Below are positions 14,680 to 21,069 of a stretch of 38,959 bases of DNA, piece by piece. The position numbers and the translations under genes were made by a program. Position 1 is the stretch's first letter. Every line of letters starts with the position of its first letter. The notes beneath the pieces were generated by a model, which was not told the origin of the DNA, made no database searches, and saw only the letters and a program-made list of their open reading frames with translations. Origin of the DNA: Clostridiales bacterium. Its GTDB lineage: Bacteria; Bacillota; Clostridia; Lachnospirales; Lachnospiraceae. The stretch spans positions 1 to 38,959 of the forward strand of contig JAQXPY010000172.1 in NCBI GenBank assembly GCA_029100885.1. The letters run 5' to 3'.

Positions 14680-16077
14680 ATGACAAAAAAGAGTGAAGGC
14701 GAACAGCTCAAGGCTCAGCTTGAATATTCATTTGAGCATATAGGGTCAAAAAGGCCTGAGGACATTGAAAAGGCAGCTGTATTCTGCGAAGGCTACAAGG
14801 CATTTATGAATGCGTCCAAGACAGAGAGGGAATGCTGTGCCTACGTGAAAAAAATGGCCGAGGCAGAGGGCTACAGAGAGTTTGATCCTAAAGAAAGGTA
14901 TGCTGCCGGAGACAGAGTGTATTTTGTTAACCGGGATAAAAACATCATACTTGTGACCTTCGGAAAGAAGGGACTTGAGGAGGGCGTCAAATTCAATATT
15001 GCTCATATTGACAGTCCGAGACTTGATCTGAAGCCGTTCCCGTTATACGAGAAGGATGAGATAGCTTATCTGAAGACTCATTATTACGGTGGTATCAGAA
15101 AATACCAGTGGGGAACGACTCCGCTTGCCATGCATGGAACAGTGTTGCTTAAGGATGGCACAAAGGTAAATATCTGTGTGGGAGAGGAAGAGGAGGATCC
15201 TAAGTTTATTATTTCCGATCTTCTTCCTCATCTGTCGGCGGCTCAGAACAAAAGGCCTTTAAGCGAAGGTCTCAAGGGAGAAGAGCTGAATATCATTATC
15301 GGAAACATTCCTTATCAGGACGAAAAGATCAAGGACAGATTCAAGCTGTCGGTGCTCAGACAGCTGAATGAGCGTTTCGGAATGACAGAGCTGGATTTTA
15401 CAAGGGCAGAGATAGAAATGGTCCCAGCCGTCAAGGCTGCGGATATAGGACTTGACAGAAGTCTGGTGGGAGCATACGGACAGGATGATAAGGTCTGCGC
15501 ATATACGGCAGTGATGGCTGCATTTGAAGTCAGGGAGCCGGATCATACTACCGTAACCGTCCTGACAGACAAGGAAGAGATCGGCTCGGAGGGAAACACC
15601 GGCATGGCCTCCAGGGCGCTGGAGCATTTTATTGAAGATATCTGCGATATTTTCGGAGCGAAGCCGAGAAATGTATTCAGACACTCTGTATGCCTGTCAT
15701 CAGATGTGAATGCTGCTTTTGATCCGACCTTTGCCGACGTTTTTGACAAGAATAATTCCTGTATGCTGGGACATGGACCTGTACTGACAAAGTATACAGG
15801 CTCAAGAGGCAAGTCGGGCTCAAATGACGCATCAGCCGAGACTATGGCAAAGGTGATAGGCTGCATGGAGAAGGAGGATGTGTGCTGGCAGATCGGAGAG
15901 CTCGGAAAGGTCGATGAGGGCGGCGGAGGAACCATAGCGCTCTTTATGGGGGACATGAATGTGGATACAGTAGATCTCGGAGTTCCTGTATTAGCCATGC
16001 ACGCACCGTTTGAAATAACCTCAAAGCTGGATGTATATCACACCTACAGAGCCTTCTGCGCATTTTACCGCAGCTGA
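14680..16077 (+). CDS. M18 family zinc aminopeptidase
   Basis: The protein is a cytosolic dinuclear-zinc aminopeptidase of the M18 family (aspartyl aminopeptidase/ApeA type), which removes N-terminal residues from peptides. Visible motifs are AHIDSPRLDLKP near 108 (first zinc histidine and aspartate), DKEEIGSEG near 300 (catalytic glutamates), SSDVNAAFDPTF near 340, and MHAPFEITSKLDVY near the C-terminus (last zinc histidine). The start at 14680 is preceded by GGAGGA with good spacing; the longer version from 14659 is not. Its 465 residues are normal. It follows htpG closely and may share the heat-induced transcript. Confidence 0.9.
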   Translation: MTKKSEGEQLKAQLEYSFEHIGSKRPEDIEKAAVFCEGYKAFMNASKTERECCAYVKKMAEAEGYREFDPKERYAAGDRVYFVNRDKNIILVTFGKKGLEEGVKFNIAHIDSPRLDLKPFPLYEKDEIAYLKTHYYGGIRKYQWGTTPLAMHGTVLLKDGTKVNICVGEEEEDPKFIISDLLPHLSAAQNKRPLSEGLKGEELNIIIGNIPYQDEKIKDRFKLSVLRQLNERFGMTELDFTRAEIEMVPAVKAADIGLDRSLVGAYGQDDKVCAYTAVMAAFEVREPDHTTVTVLTDKEEIGSEGNTGMASRALEHFIEDICDIFGAKPRNVFRHSVCLSSDVNAAFDPTFADVFDKNNSCMLGHGPVLTKYTGSRGKSGSNDASAETMAKVIGCMEKEDVCWQIGELGKVDEGGGGTIALFMGDMNVDTVDLGVPVLAMHAPFEITSKLDVYHTYRAFCAFYRS

Positions 16078-16109
16078 AACGGCAGACATGGTTTTCCGGG
16101 AGTCGGATA

Positions 16110-16496
16110 GTGGAGAAAGAAACAGGAAAAATAAGAAATGATATCATTCTTGCAGCGGCGGTGCTTATCATCGCCGCTGTGTGGATAGCGGTCTCCGGCA
16201 GGAATACAGCCTTGTCAGAGAGTGCCGAAATAGTTGTGACCAGGGATGATGAGGAGATATTCAGAAAGAAAGCATCGGATACTCCGCTGCCCTATACTTT
16301 TTCCGTAGAAGGAAAAAACGGAGGTCATAATGTGTTTCTGATCGATGAGAATGACGATGGAGAGCTGGGACTCAGATGTGTGGAGGCTGACTGCCCGGAT
16401 AAGATATGCGTGGAAACCGGCAGGATCCATTCGGCAGAGCAGCCGATAGTCTGCCTTCCCCACAGAATCACGGCAAGAATAATAAAAAAGTATTGA
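16110..16496 (+). CDS. NusG domain II-containing protein, membrane-anchored
   Basis: This 128-residue protein has one N-terminal membrane helix (about 10-27) and an extracytoplasmic NusG domain II-like (PF07009) beta domain. The family hallmark CPDKICVETGRI lies near 95-106, followed by IVCLPHRI. These small proteins are common in Firmicutes and have no established role; some lie beside ApbE-like or Rnf-related genes, which are not seen here. The start is a GTG with a weak ribosome site. Its stop codon lies within the -35 of the following tRNA promoter. Confidence 0.8.
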   Translation: MEKETGKIRNDIILAAAVLIIAAVWIAVSGRNTALSESAEIVVTRDDEEIFRKKASDTPLPYTFSVEGKNGGHNVFLIDENDDGELGLRCVEADCPDKICVETGRIHSAEQPIVCLPHRITARIIKKY

Positions 16497-16521
16497 CATT
16501 TATTAATGAATATTATAAAAT
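16493..16521 (+). promoter_or_regulatory. Promoter of the tRNA-Val/tRNA-Met pair
   Basis: TTGACA (16493-16498), a 17-bp spacer and TAAAAT (16516-16521) form a near-consensus promoter about 25 bp upstream of the first tRNA. The -35 overlaps the stop codon of the preceding gene. Confidence 0.75.
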
Positions 16522-16546
16522 ACTGACTGTTCGCGATACGAACTTT

Positions 16547-16619
16547 GGGGTCTTAGCTCAGCTGGGAGAGCATCTGCCTTACAAGCAGAGGGTCATAGGT
16601 TCGAGCCCTATAGGCCCCA
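16547..16619 (+). tRNA. tRNA-Val (anticodon TAC)
   Basis: The 73-nt gene folds as a full cloverleaf. Acceptor GGGGTCT pairs with AGGCCCC, D arm GCTC/GAGC, anticodon stem TCTGC/GCAGA with loop CTTACAA, and T arm ATAGG/CCTAT around TTCGAGC. The anticodon TAC reads GTA valine codons. The CCA end is not encoded; A at 16619 is the discriminator. Confidence 0.97.
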
Positions 16620-16640
16620 TTGTTTTTCTGAAATCGCCAT

Positions 16641-16714
16641 GGCGGAGTAGCTCAGCTGGCTAGAGCACACGGTTCATACCCGTGGTGTCGAGGGTTCAAG
16701 TCCCCCCTCCGCTA
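16641..16714 (+). tRNA. tRNA-Met (anticodon CAT), probably elongator
   Basis: The 74-nt cloverleaf has acceptor GGCGGAG/CTCCGCT (with a G·T first pair), anticodon stem CACGG/CCGTG, loop TTCATAC and a T arm GAGGG/CCCCC. The anticodon stem lacks the three G-C pairs of initiator tRNA, so it is not fMet. A lysidine-modified tRNA-Ile with the same anticodon cannot be excluded. Eight T residues follow at once, possibly ending the transcript. Confidence 0.93.
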
Positions 16715-16731
16715 TTTTTTTTATGTTTTAA

Positions 16732-16825
16732 CTATTCAGCACGATAAGCCGTGCGTATATATCAAAATGTGTTTACATATTTTGATATATACGCACGGCT
16801 TATCTGTCTGCAGAGCAGACGGCAG
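16732..16825. repeat. Perfect 26-bp inverted repeat beside the tRNA genes
   Basis: Arms at 16743-16768 and 16779-16804 are perfect reverse complements (starting GATAAGCCGTGCG) with a 10-bp spacer. Just outside the left arm, CTATTCAGCAC (16732-16742) is the exact reverse complement of GTGCTGAATAG at 16879-16889 in the first downstream repeat unit. The arrangement resembles a small non-coding element with nested terminal repeats. The AT-rich inner stem and lack of a T-tract make an ordinary terminator unlikely. Confidence 0.85.
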
Positions 16826-17035
16826 CCAAATGAGCAAACAAAGCAGCTTTAGCTGCGGCTTTGCGAATTTGGATGACAGTGCTGAATAGTACGATGCAGA
16901 ACAAATGAGCAAATAAAGCAGCTTTAGCTGCAGCTTTGCGAATTGGGCTGGCAGTGCTGAATAGTATGATGCAGAGCAAATGAGCAAACAAAGCAGCTTT
17001 AGCTGCGGCTTTGCGAATTGGGCTGACAGCACTTT
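16826..17035. repeat. 75-bp tandem hairpin repeats related to those at 1-193
   Basis: ATGAGCAAA occurs at 16830, 16905 and 16980, a 75-bp period; the third copy is cut near 17035. The units keep the ATGAGCAAACAAAG, GCTTTGCGAAT and GTGCTGAATAG blocks of the array at the window start at nearly the same internal spacing. In the first copy CCAAAT pairs with ATTTGG, then come facing GA/GA, GCAAA/TTTGC, and an inner GCAGC-TTTA-GCTGC hairpin. The rest of this 444-bp intergenic stretch, to 17122, holds nothing I recognise. Confidence 0.9.
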
Positions 17036-17122
17036 TTGTTGTAGCTATCGGGACGAGAGAAGAGTATACTTATTGGAAAACCATATGATAATATTCACTG
17101 CTTTACCGGATGATCCGAAAGC

Positions 17123-17151
17123 TTGCAATGATACTTAAGGTAGTATAAAAT
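17123..17151 (+). promoter_or_regulatory. Possible promoter giving a near-leaderless mRNA
   Basis: TTGCAA (17123-17128), 17 bp, then TAAAAT (17146-17151; TATAAA overlaps it). Transcription would start only a few bases before the ATG at 17159, and no Shine-Dalgarno is present at usual spacing. Confidence 0.45.
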
Positions 17152-17158
17152 CAACACA

Positions 17159-18097
17159 ATGAAATATTATTTTATAGTAAATCCAAATTCGGGAAAGGGT
17201 AAGGGCCTGAAGCTCTGGAACCGCATCAGGACGTGTCTGAACAGATACGGTACGGAGTATGAGCTTTTTTTTACTGATGCTTCGGAAGACGGAGCGGAGG
17301 CTGCAAAACTGCTCACAAAGGATCCTGACAGCTGTACCGGAAGTATTTATGTGATCGGAGGAGATGACACACTCAATGCTGTCCTGAACGGACTTGTTCA
17401 CATGACCAATGTAAATGTGGGCTATATACCTACCGAGCCCAGGGAGGGCTGTGCAAGGAGTCTCAGACTGACGGGAGATGTCAAAGCATTGCTGAAGAGG
17501 ATCAGAGCCGGCGGAAGTGAAAGCGGTGCCCGTATCGAAGCGGTGGACTACGGAGTGCTTACATGCGGGAACGGCGAGATCGTTCGCCGTTTTGTAAGCA
17601 GCACAGGAATCGGCTTTAACGCGGCGGTGCGCCGGCGAATGAACTGCGGCAGAGGCGGAAGGGGTGAATCGCAAATAAAAACACCGTTAGGCTATGTTTC
17701 GGCGGTGATAAGGGAGCTGTTTTTCTTCAGACCGGTCAAGGGCTATATTCTGCTGGACGGGAACCGGAGGATCGAGTTCAACAACATTTTGTTCATTTCC
17801 GTTCATATCCATCCATATGAGGGCAGGTACAGGTTTGCGAATCTTGCCGATCCCAAGGACGGAATGCTGGAAATCTGTGCCGTCAACTGCAGGAACCGCT
17901 TCAGGCTGATACCGCTGCTGATTAGAAGCCGTTTCGGAAACCTGAACGAATGCAGCAGAGTAAAAACTTATCAGTGCAGCGAAGTTCGCATACACCTTGA
18001 GCGGGAATGTGCGGTTCATACGGATGGAGACAGCTTCGGAAGCATAAGGGATATGGATCTGAGATGCATCAGACAGCAGCTCAATATTCTGCGATGA
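17159..18097 (+). CDS. Diacylglycerol/sphingosine kinase-like protein with eroded active site
   Basis: The 312-residue protein is a clear member of the DagK_cat/YegS lipid kinase superfamily: IVNPNSGKGKG at 6-16 is the nucleotide-binding start, and the C-terminal half has the STGIGFNA and ADPKDGMLEI beta-sandwich motifs. The core GGDGTLNE signature instead reads GGDDTLNA (67-74), so the key glycine is Asp70 and the acidic residue is Ala74. The next motif, normally close to PTGTxNDFAR, reads PTEPREGCAR (91-100). Loss at both sites suggests an inactive or repurposed homologue. The frame is intact and no nonsense mutation is seen. Confidence 0.75.
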   Translation: MKYYFIVNPNSGKGKGLKLWNRIRTCLNRYGTEYELFFTDASEDGAEAAKLLTKDPDSCTGSIYVIGGDDTLNAVLNGLVHMTNVNVGYIPTEPREGCARSLRLTGDVKALLKRIRAGGSESGARIEAVDYGVLTCGNGEIVRRFVSSTGIGFNAAVRRRMNCGRGGRGESQIKTPLGYVSAVIRELFFFRPVKGYILLDGNRRIEFNNILFISVHIHPYEGRYRFANLADPKDGMLEICAVNCRNRFRLIPLLIRSRFGNLNECSRVKTYQCSEVRIHLERECAVHTDGDSFGSIRDMDLRCIRQQLNILR

Positions 18098-18136
18098 TGC
18101 AGACAATGATACTGCCGCAATGAGAATGCCCACAGT

Positions 18137-18238
18137 GACAATGCAGACTTCAACAATTCAGACTTCAACAATAATGCAGACCTCGATAATGCATACTATA
18201 ATAACGCAGATTATGATAATACATACTATGACAATGCA
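18137..18238 (+). repeat. Degenerate 15-bp tandem repeats between the lipid-kinase homologue and ispF
   Basis: About six to seven 15-bp units of the form GAC/TAC-TTC/TAT-AAC/GAT-AAT-GCA fill this gap. In the frame of the upstream gene they would read as Asn/Asp/Tyr/Phe-rich pentapeptides (SDFNN, AYYNN, ADYDN, TYYDN), ending at a TAA just before the ispF ribosome site. Two in-frame TGA stops separate them from the gene. Confidence 0.75.
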
Positions 18239-18256
18239 CACAACAGGAGATAACAG

Positions 18257-18730
18257 ATGAGGATAGGACACGGGTATGATGTCCACAGACTGACGGAAAA
18301 CAGAGAGCTGATCCTGGGAGGCGTAAAGATTCCCTATGAGCTGGGACTGCTGGGGCATTCGGATGCGGATGTACTGACGCATGCGGTGATGGATGCACTG
18401 CTGGGAGCCGCGGCACTCGGAGACATAGGACAGCATTTTCCGGACGATTCGGAAGAGTATTTAGGAGCGGACAGCATTGAGCTGCTCAAAAGAGTGGTCT
18501 CTCTGCTTGATGCCGAAGGATATCGCATTTCAAATATCGACAGCACTATATTGTGTCAGAGGCCCAGGCTAAAGAGCTATATTCCTATGATGAGGAAGAG
18601 GATAGCCGGGGCGGCGGGAGTCGATACCGGATGTGTCAGCGTGAAGGCTACAACAGAAGAGGGTCTGGGCTTTACAGGCAGCGGAGAAGGAATTGCCGCT
18701 CATGCGGTGTGTATTATAGAGAAAATATAG
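18257..18730 (+). CDS. ispF: 2-C-methyl-D-erythritol 2,4-cyclodiphosphate synthase
   Basis: IspF closes CDP-methylerythritol phosphate to the cyclic diphosphate in the MEP isoprenoid pathway, which also includes Dxr (37159-38334). The zinc ligands Asp8, His10 and His42 are present, with [18 protein letters not shown] around 34-51. The C-terminal signature [21 protein letters not shown] is intact. The 157-residue length is standard. The ATG follows AGGAG at good spacing. ispD, which is often adjacent, is not in the window. Confidence 0.96.
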   Translation: MRIGHGYDVHRLTENRELILGGVKIPYELGLLGHSDADVLTHAVMDALLGAAALGDIGQHFPDDSEEYLGADSIELLKRVVSLLDAEGYRISNIDSTILCQRPRLKSYIPMMRKRIAGAAGVDTGCVSVKATTEEGLGFTGSGEGIAAHAVCIIEKI

Positions 18731-18773
18731 AGAAAAGGGGATGCCGGTCATCGGCAGTCCCGAGGGGAAACAG

Positions 18774-20186
18774 ATGAAAATATTTGATACATTACAGAGA
18801 AGAAAAGTTGAATTTGAGCCGATCGAGCCGGGCAAGGTAGGCATTTATGTGTGCGGACCAACCGTTTATAACCTTATTCATATCGGAAATGCCAGACCGA
18901 TGATCGTTTTTGATACCTTCAGACGATATCTTGAATACAAGGGCTATGATGTGAATTATGTCAGCAACTTTACAGATGTTGACGATAAGATCATCAAGGC
19001 GGCAAATGAAGAGGGAGTATCGGCGTCCGATATTTCGGAAAAGTATATTGCCGAATGCAAAAAGGACATGAGTGATCTGAATATCAAGCCTGCAACGCAT
19101 CATCCGCAGGCAACAAAGGAGATCGACGGCATGATCCGTATGATTCAGAAGCTGATAGACAACGGACATGCCTACGTTGCGGCTGACGGCACCGTTTATT
19201 TCAGTGTGGAAACCGATGAGGGATACGGAAAGCTCAGTCACAAGGATATGAATGAAATGATGTCCGGACTCAGGGATCTGAAGGTCAGCGGCGAGGAGCA
19301 GAAAAGAAATGCAAATGATTTTGTGCTTTGGAAGCCGAAGAAGGAGGGAGAGCCTTTCTGGGAGTCACCGTGGTGCGAGGGCAGACCGGGATGGCATATA
19401 GAGTGCTCGGTCATGAGCCAGAAGTATATAGGAGATACCGTGGATATTCACTGCGGAGGAGAGGATCTTATCTTCCCGCATCATGAAAATGAGATAGCCC
19501 AGTCGGAATGCGCTACGGGAAAGCCTTTCTGCAAATACTGGATGCATAACGGCTTCCTGAAGATCAACAATGAAAAGATGTCAAAATCCCTCGGCAATTT
19601 CTTCACAGTCAGGGATATTACTGCTCAGTATGATCCTATGGTGCTCAGACTGTTCATCCTGAGCGCCCAGTACCGGACACCGCTCAACTTCTCCAAGGAG
19701 CTGATGGAGCAGACCAAAGCCTCCTATGAGCGTATCTTAAACTGTACCGATAAGCTTAAGGAGCTGTCAGCCGTATGTGCTTCGAAGCCTTATTCAGATG
19801 CGGAAAATGAGGCTGCAGCGCAGGCCGAGGGCTTTGTCAGAGAATTTGAAAATGCCATGGAGGATGATAATAATACTGCGAATGCCGAAACAGCCGTCTT
19901 CGAGATAGTTCGTCTTGCCAACTCTACGGTTAACGGAGATTCCTCGGCAGAGTATGTAGCTTATATGCTGGAGGTCATCAGAAAGCTCTGTGACGGAGTT
20001 CTCGGAGTAATCTCTGACAGAAGGGCGGACAGCCTTGACACAGAGATCGAGGAGCTTATCGCAAAGCGCCAGGAAGCAAGAAAGGCAAGAGACTTCAAGA
20101 CGGCAGATGCGATCAGAGATCAGCTGACGGCAATGGGGATCATTCTTGAGGATACCAGGGAAGGCGTAAAGTGGAAGAAAGCATGA
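18774..20186 (+). CDS. cysS: Cysteinyl-tRNA synthetase
   Basis: This class I synthetase charges tRNA-Cys with cysteine. The zinc ligand Cys27 lies in YVCGPTVYN, the HIGN signature is at 36-39, and KMSKS at 268-272. The other zinc ligands are in WHIECSVMS and HHENE. The 470-residue length is standard, and the C-terminal helical DALR-type region is present. I used the ATG at 18774 (after GAGGGG), where the conserved N-terminus begins; an ATG at 18741, also with a good ribosome site, would add 11 residues. It overlaps mrnC by 16 bp. Confidence 0.95.
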   Translation: MKIFDTLQRRKVEFEPIEPGKVGIYVCGPTVYNLIHIGNARPMIVFDTFRRYLEYKGYDVNYVSNFTDVDDKIIKAANEEGVSASDISEKYIAECKKDMSDLNIKPATHHPQATKEIDGMIRMIQKLIDNGHAYVAADGTVYFSVETDEGYGKLSHKDMNEMMSGLRDLKVSGEEQKRNANDFVLWKPKKEGEPFWESPWCEGRPGWHIECSVMSQKYIGDTVDIHCGGEDLIFPHHENEIAQSECATGKPFCKYWMHNGFLKINNEKMSKSLGNFFTVRDITAQYDPMVLRLFILSAQYRTPLNFSKELMEQTKASYERILNCTDKLKELSAVCASKPYSDAENEAAAQAEGFVREFENAMEDDNNTANAETAVFEIVRLANSTVNGDSSAEYVAYMLEVIRKLCDGVLGVISDRRADSLDTEIEELIAKRQEARKARDFKTADAIRDQLTAMGIILEDTREGVKWKKA

Positions 20187-20626
20187 TGAACGGTTCCTCG
20201 CTGGCGTTTATCGGAGACGCGGTGTTTGAGCTTATGGTCAGGAAATATGTACTTGAGCACGGCTCGGGGCAGCCCGACAGACTGCATAAGCATTCTACGG
20301 CTGTTGTAAATGCCGCGGCCCAGTCGGAGCTGATAGGGCTGCTTATGGATGAACTGACAGAGGAGGAGCTGGGAATATACAAGAGAGGCAGGAATTCAAG
20401 TACTGCCACCAGCGCAAAGCACCAGACGATAGGCGATTATCGCAGAGCAACAGGTCTGGAGGCTCTGTTCGGTTATCTCTTTCTTGCCGGAAGGTACGAC
20501 AGACTCAGTGAGCTGTTCGGGCTCGGCATGGAAAAGAAAAAGACAGGCAGCGGAATCGCAGCAGAGAAGAGAAATGCCGGCAGCGGAATCGCAGCAGAAA
20601 AGAAGAGTGCGAATAATTTAGAATAA
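20171..20626 (+). CDS. mrnC: Mini-ribonuclease III
   Basis: MrnC is an RNase III catalytic domain without a double-stranded-RNA-binding domain; it matures 23S rRNA ends. The stretch LAFIGDAVFELMVRKYV near the N-terminus holds the catalytic acidic residue, KRGRN and EALFGYLFL the rest of the site. The start may be GTG 20171 or the ATGs at 20183/20186 overlapping the cysS stop. The C-terminal tail (about residues 125-151) holds two 33-bp direct repeats (20546-20611) encoding GSGIAAEK. In Bacillus subtilis rlmB and yacP/rae1 follow; here neither does. Confidence 0.9.
   Translation: MEESMMNGSSLAFIGDAVFELMVRKYVLEHGSGQPDRLHKHSTAVVNAAAQSELIGLLMDELTEEELGIYKRGRNSSTATSAKHQTIGDYRRATGLEALFGYLFLAGRYDRLSELFGLGMEKKKTGSGIAAEKRNAGSGIAAEKKSANNLE
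20546..20611 (+). repeat. Two 33-bp direct repeats in the mrnC tail
   Basis: GGCAGCGGAATCGCAGCAGA begins at 20546 and again at 20579. The duplication encodes GSGIAAEK twice and lengthens the C-terminal tail beyond the conserved RNase III fold, probably by slippage. Confidence 0.8.
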
Positions 20627-20661
20627 TTCTAAAATATTTGAGCAATTCCGTTAAAATATTA

Positions 20662-20690
20662 TTGACAAATTAGGCGAATTATTTTATATT
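20662..20690 (+). promoter_or_regulatory. leuA leader promoter
   Basis: TTGACA (20662-20667), 17 bp, TATATT (20685-20690) is a near-consensus promoter. It would start the leader RNA near 20697, about 95 nt before the T-box stem I. The 20697-20790 segment forms small hairpins and holds an 18-codon ORF. Confidence 0.8.
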
Positions 20691-20720
20691 TGTCTAACAT
20701 AATCGAGCAGGTGCAGATAA

Positions 20721-20777
20721 ATGCTCTGCATCGATTCAGGCAGTGGACGGTCAGCCGTTTTTCATCTGCAGATTTAA
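20721..20777 (+). CDS. Possible 18-residue leader ORF upstream of the T-box
   Basis: ATG at 20721 follows AGGTG with 7-base spacing and reads to a TAA at 20775-20777. It holds two leucine codons (positions 2 and 16). A weak hairpin ACGG-TCAG-CCGT followed by four T lies within it. There is no independent evidence that it is translated, and chance is the default explanation. Confidence 0.2.
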   Translation: MLCIDSGSGRSAVFHLQI

Positions 20778-20790
20778 TTTAATATTCTGC

Positions 20791-21004
20791 GTCGCTGTGA
20801 CGGGAATAACCTGCTTTAAGATGCCTTGAGAGAATAGCCGGGTGGTGCGAGGCTTAGGGTCACTGCAGGGTCTCACCCCTGAGCGACAACCCTGTTGAGT
20901 GGGCGTTGATGGACGCCAAGAAGAGTGGTCCCGCGGAAACAATTATTATCTGTTATTGATAGTTTTCGTCTCTTTGTTTTTTCAGCAAAGAGACGATTTT
21001 TTTT
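20791..21004 (+). promoter_or_regulatory. Leucine T-box riboswitch with terminator
   Basis: Stem I is closed by GTCGCT (20791-20796) and AGCGAC (20882-20887). Its distal part has the AGAGA…GGTGCGAG pattern of T-box loops, and the specifier is CTC (20872-20874), followed by A, giving leucine. The antiterminator T-box sequence GAGTGGTCCCGCGG is at 20923-20936; its TGGT bulge can pair with an ACCA tRNA end. The terminator is TCGTCTCTTTG (20966-20976) pairing with CAAAGAGACGA (20986-20996), followed by eight T. Uncharged tRNA-Leu would favour antitermination and leuA expression. Confidence 0.85.
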
Positions 21005-21069
21005 ATCCAAGGATCCGGTCATCGTTGCTTTTGCTTTAATTCAGACCGGATCATTACGGAGGAAGACCA

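Noticed and set aside
16406-16663. 85-codon plus-strand ORF
   Set aside because: It runs through tRNA-Val and into tRNA-Met, so it cannot be a real coding gene.
16641-16714. Initiator tRNA-fMet
   Set aside because: The anticodon stem CACGG/CCGTG lacks the three consecutive G-C pairs of initiators, and the first acceptor pair is G·T, not an unpaired C-A.
16743-16804. tRNA operon terminator
   Set aside because: The palindrome is AT-rich in its inner half and lacks a following T-tract. The T-run directly after tRNA-Met is the likelier stop.
16736-17032. 98-codon minus-strand ORF with repeated motif
   Set aside because: It is open only because the 75-bp repeat period is divisible by three. The product is a hydrophobic repeat with no ribosome site, and the related 79-bp array does not keep a frame.
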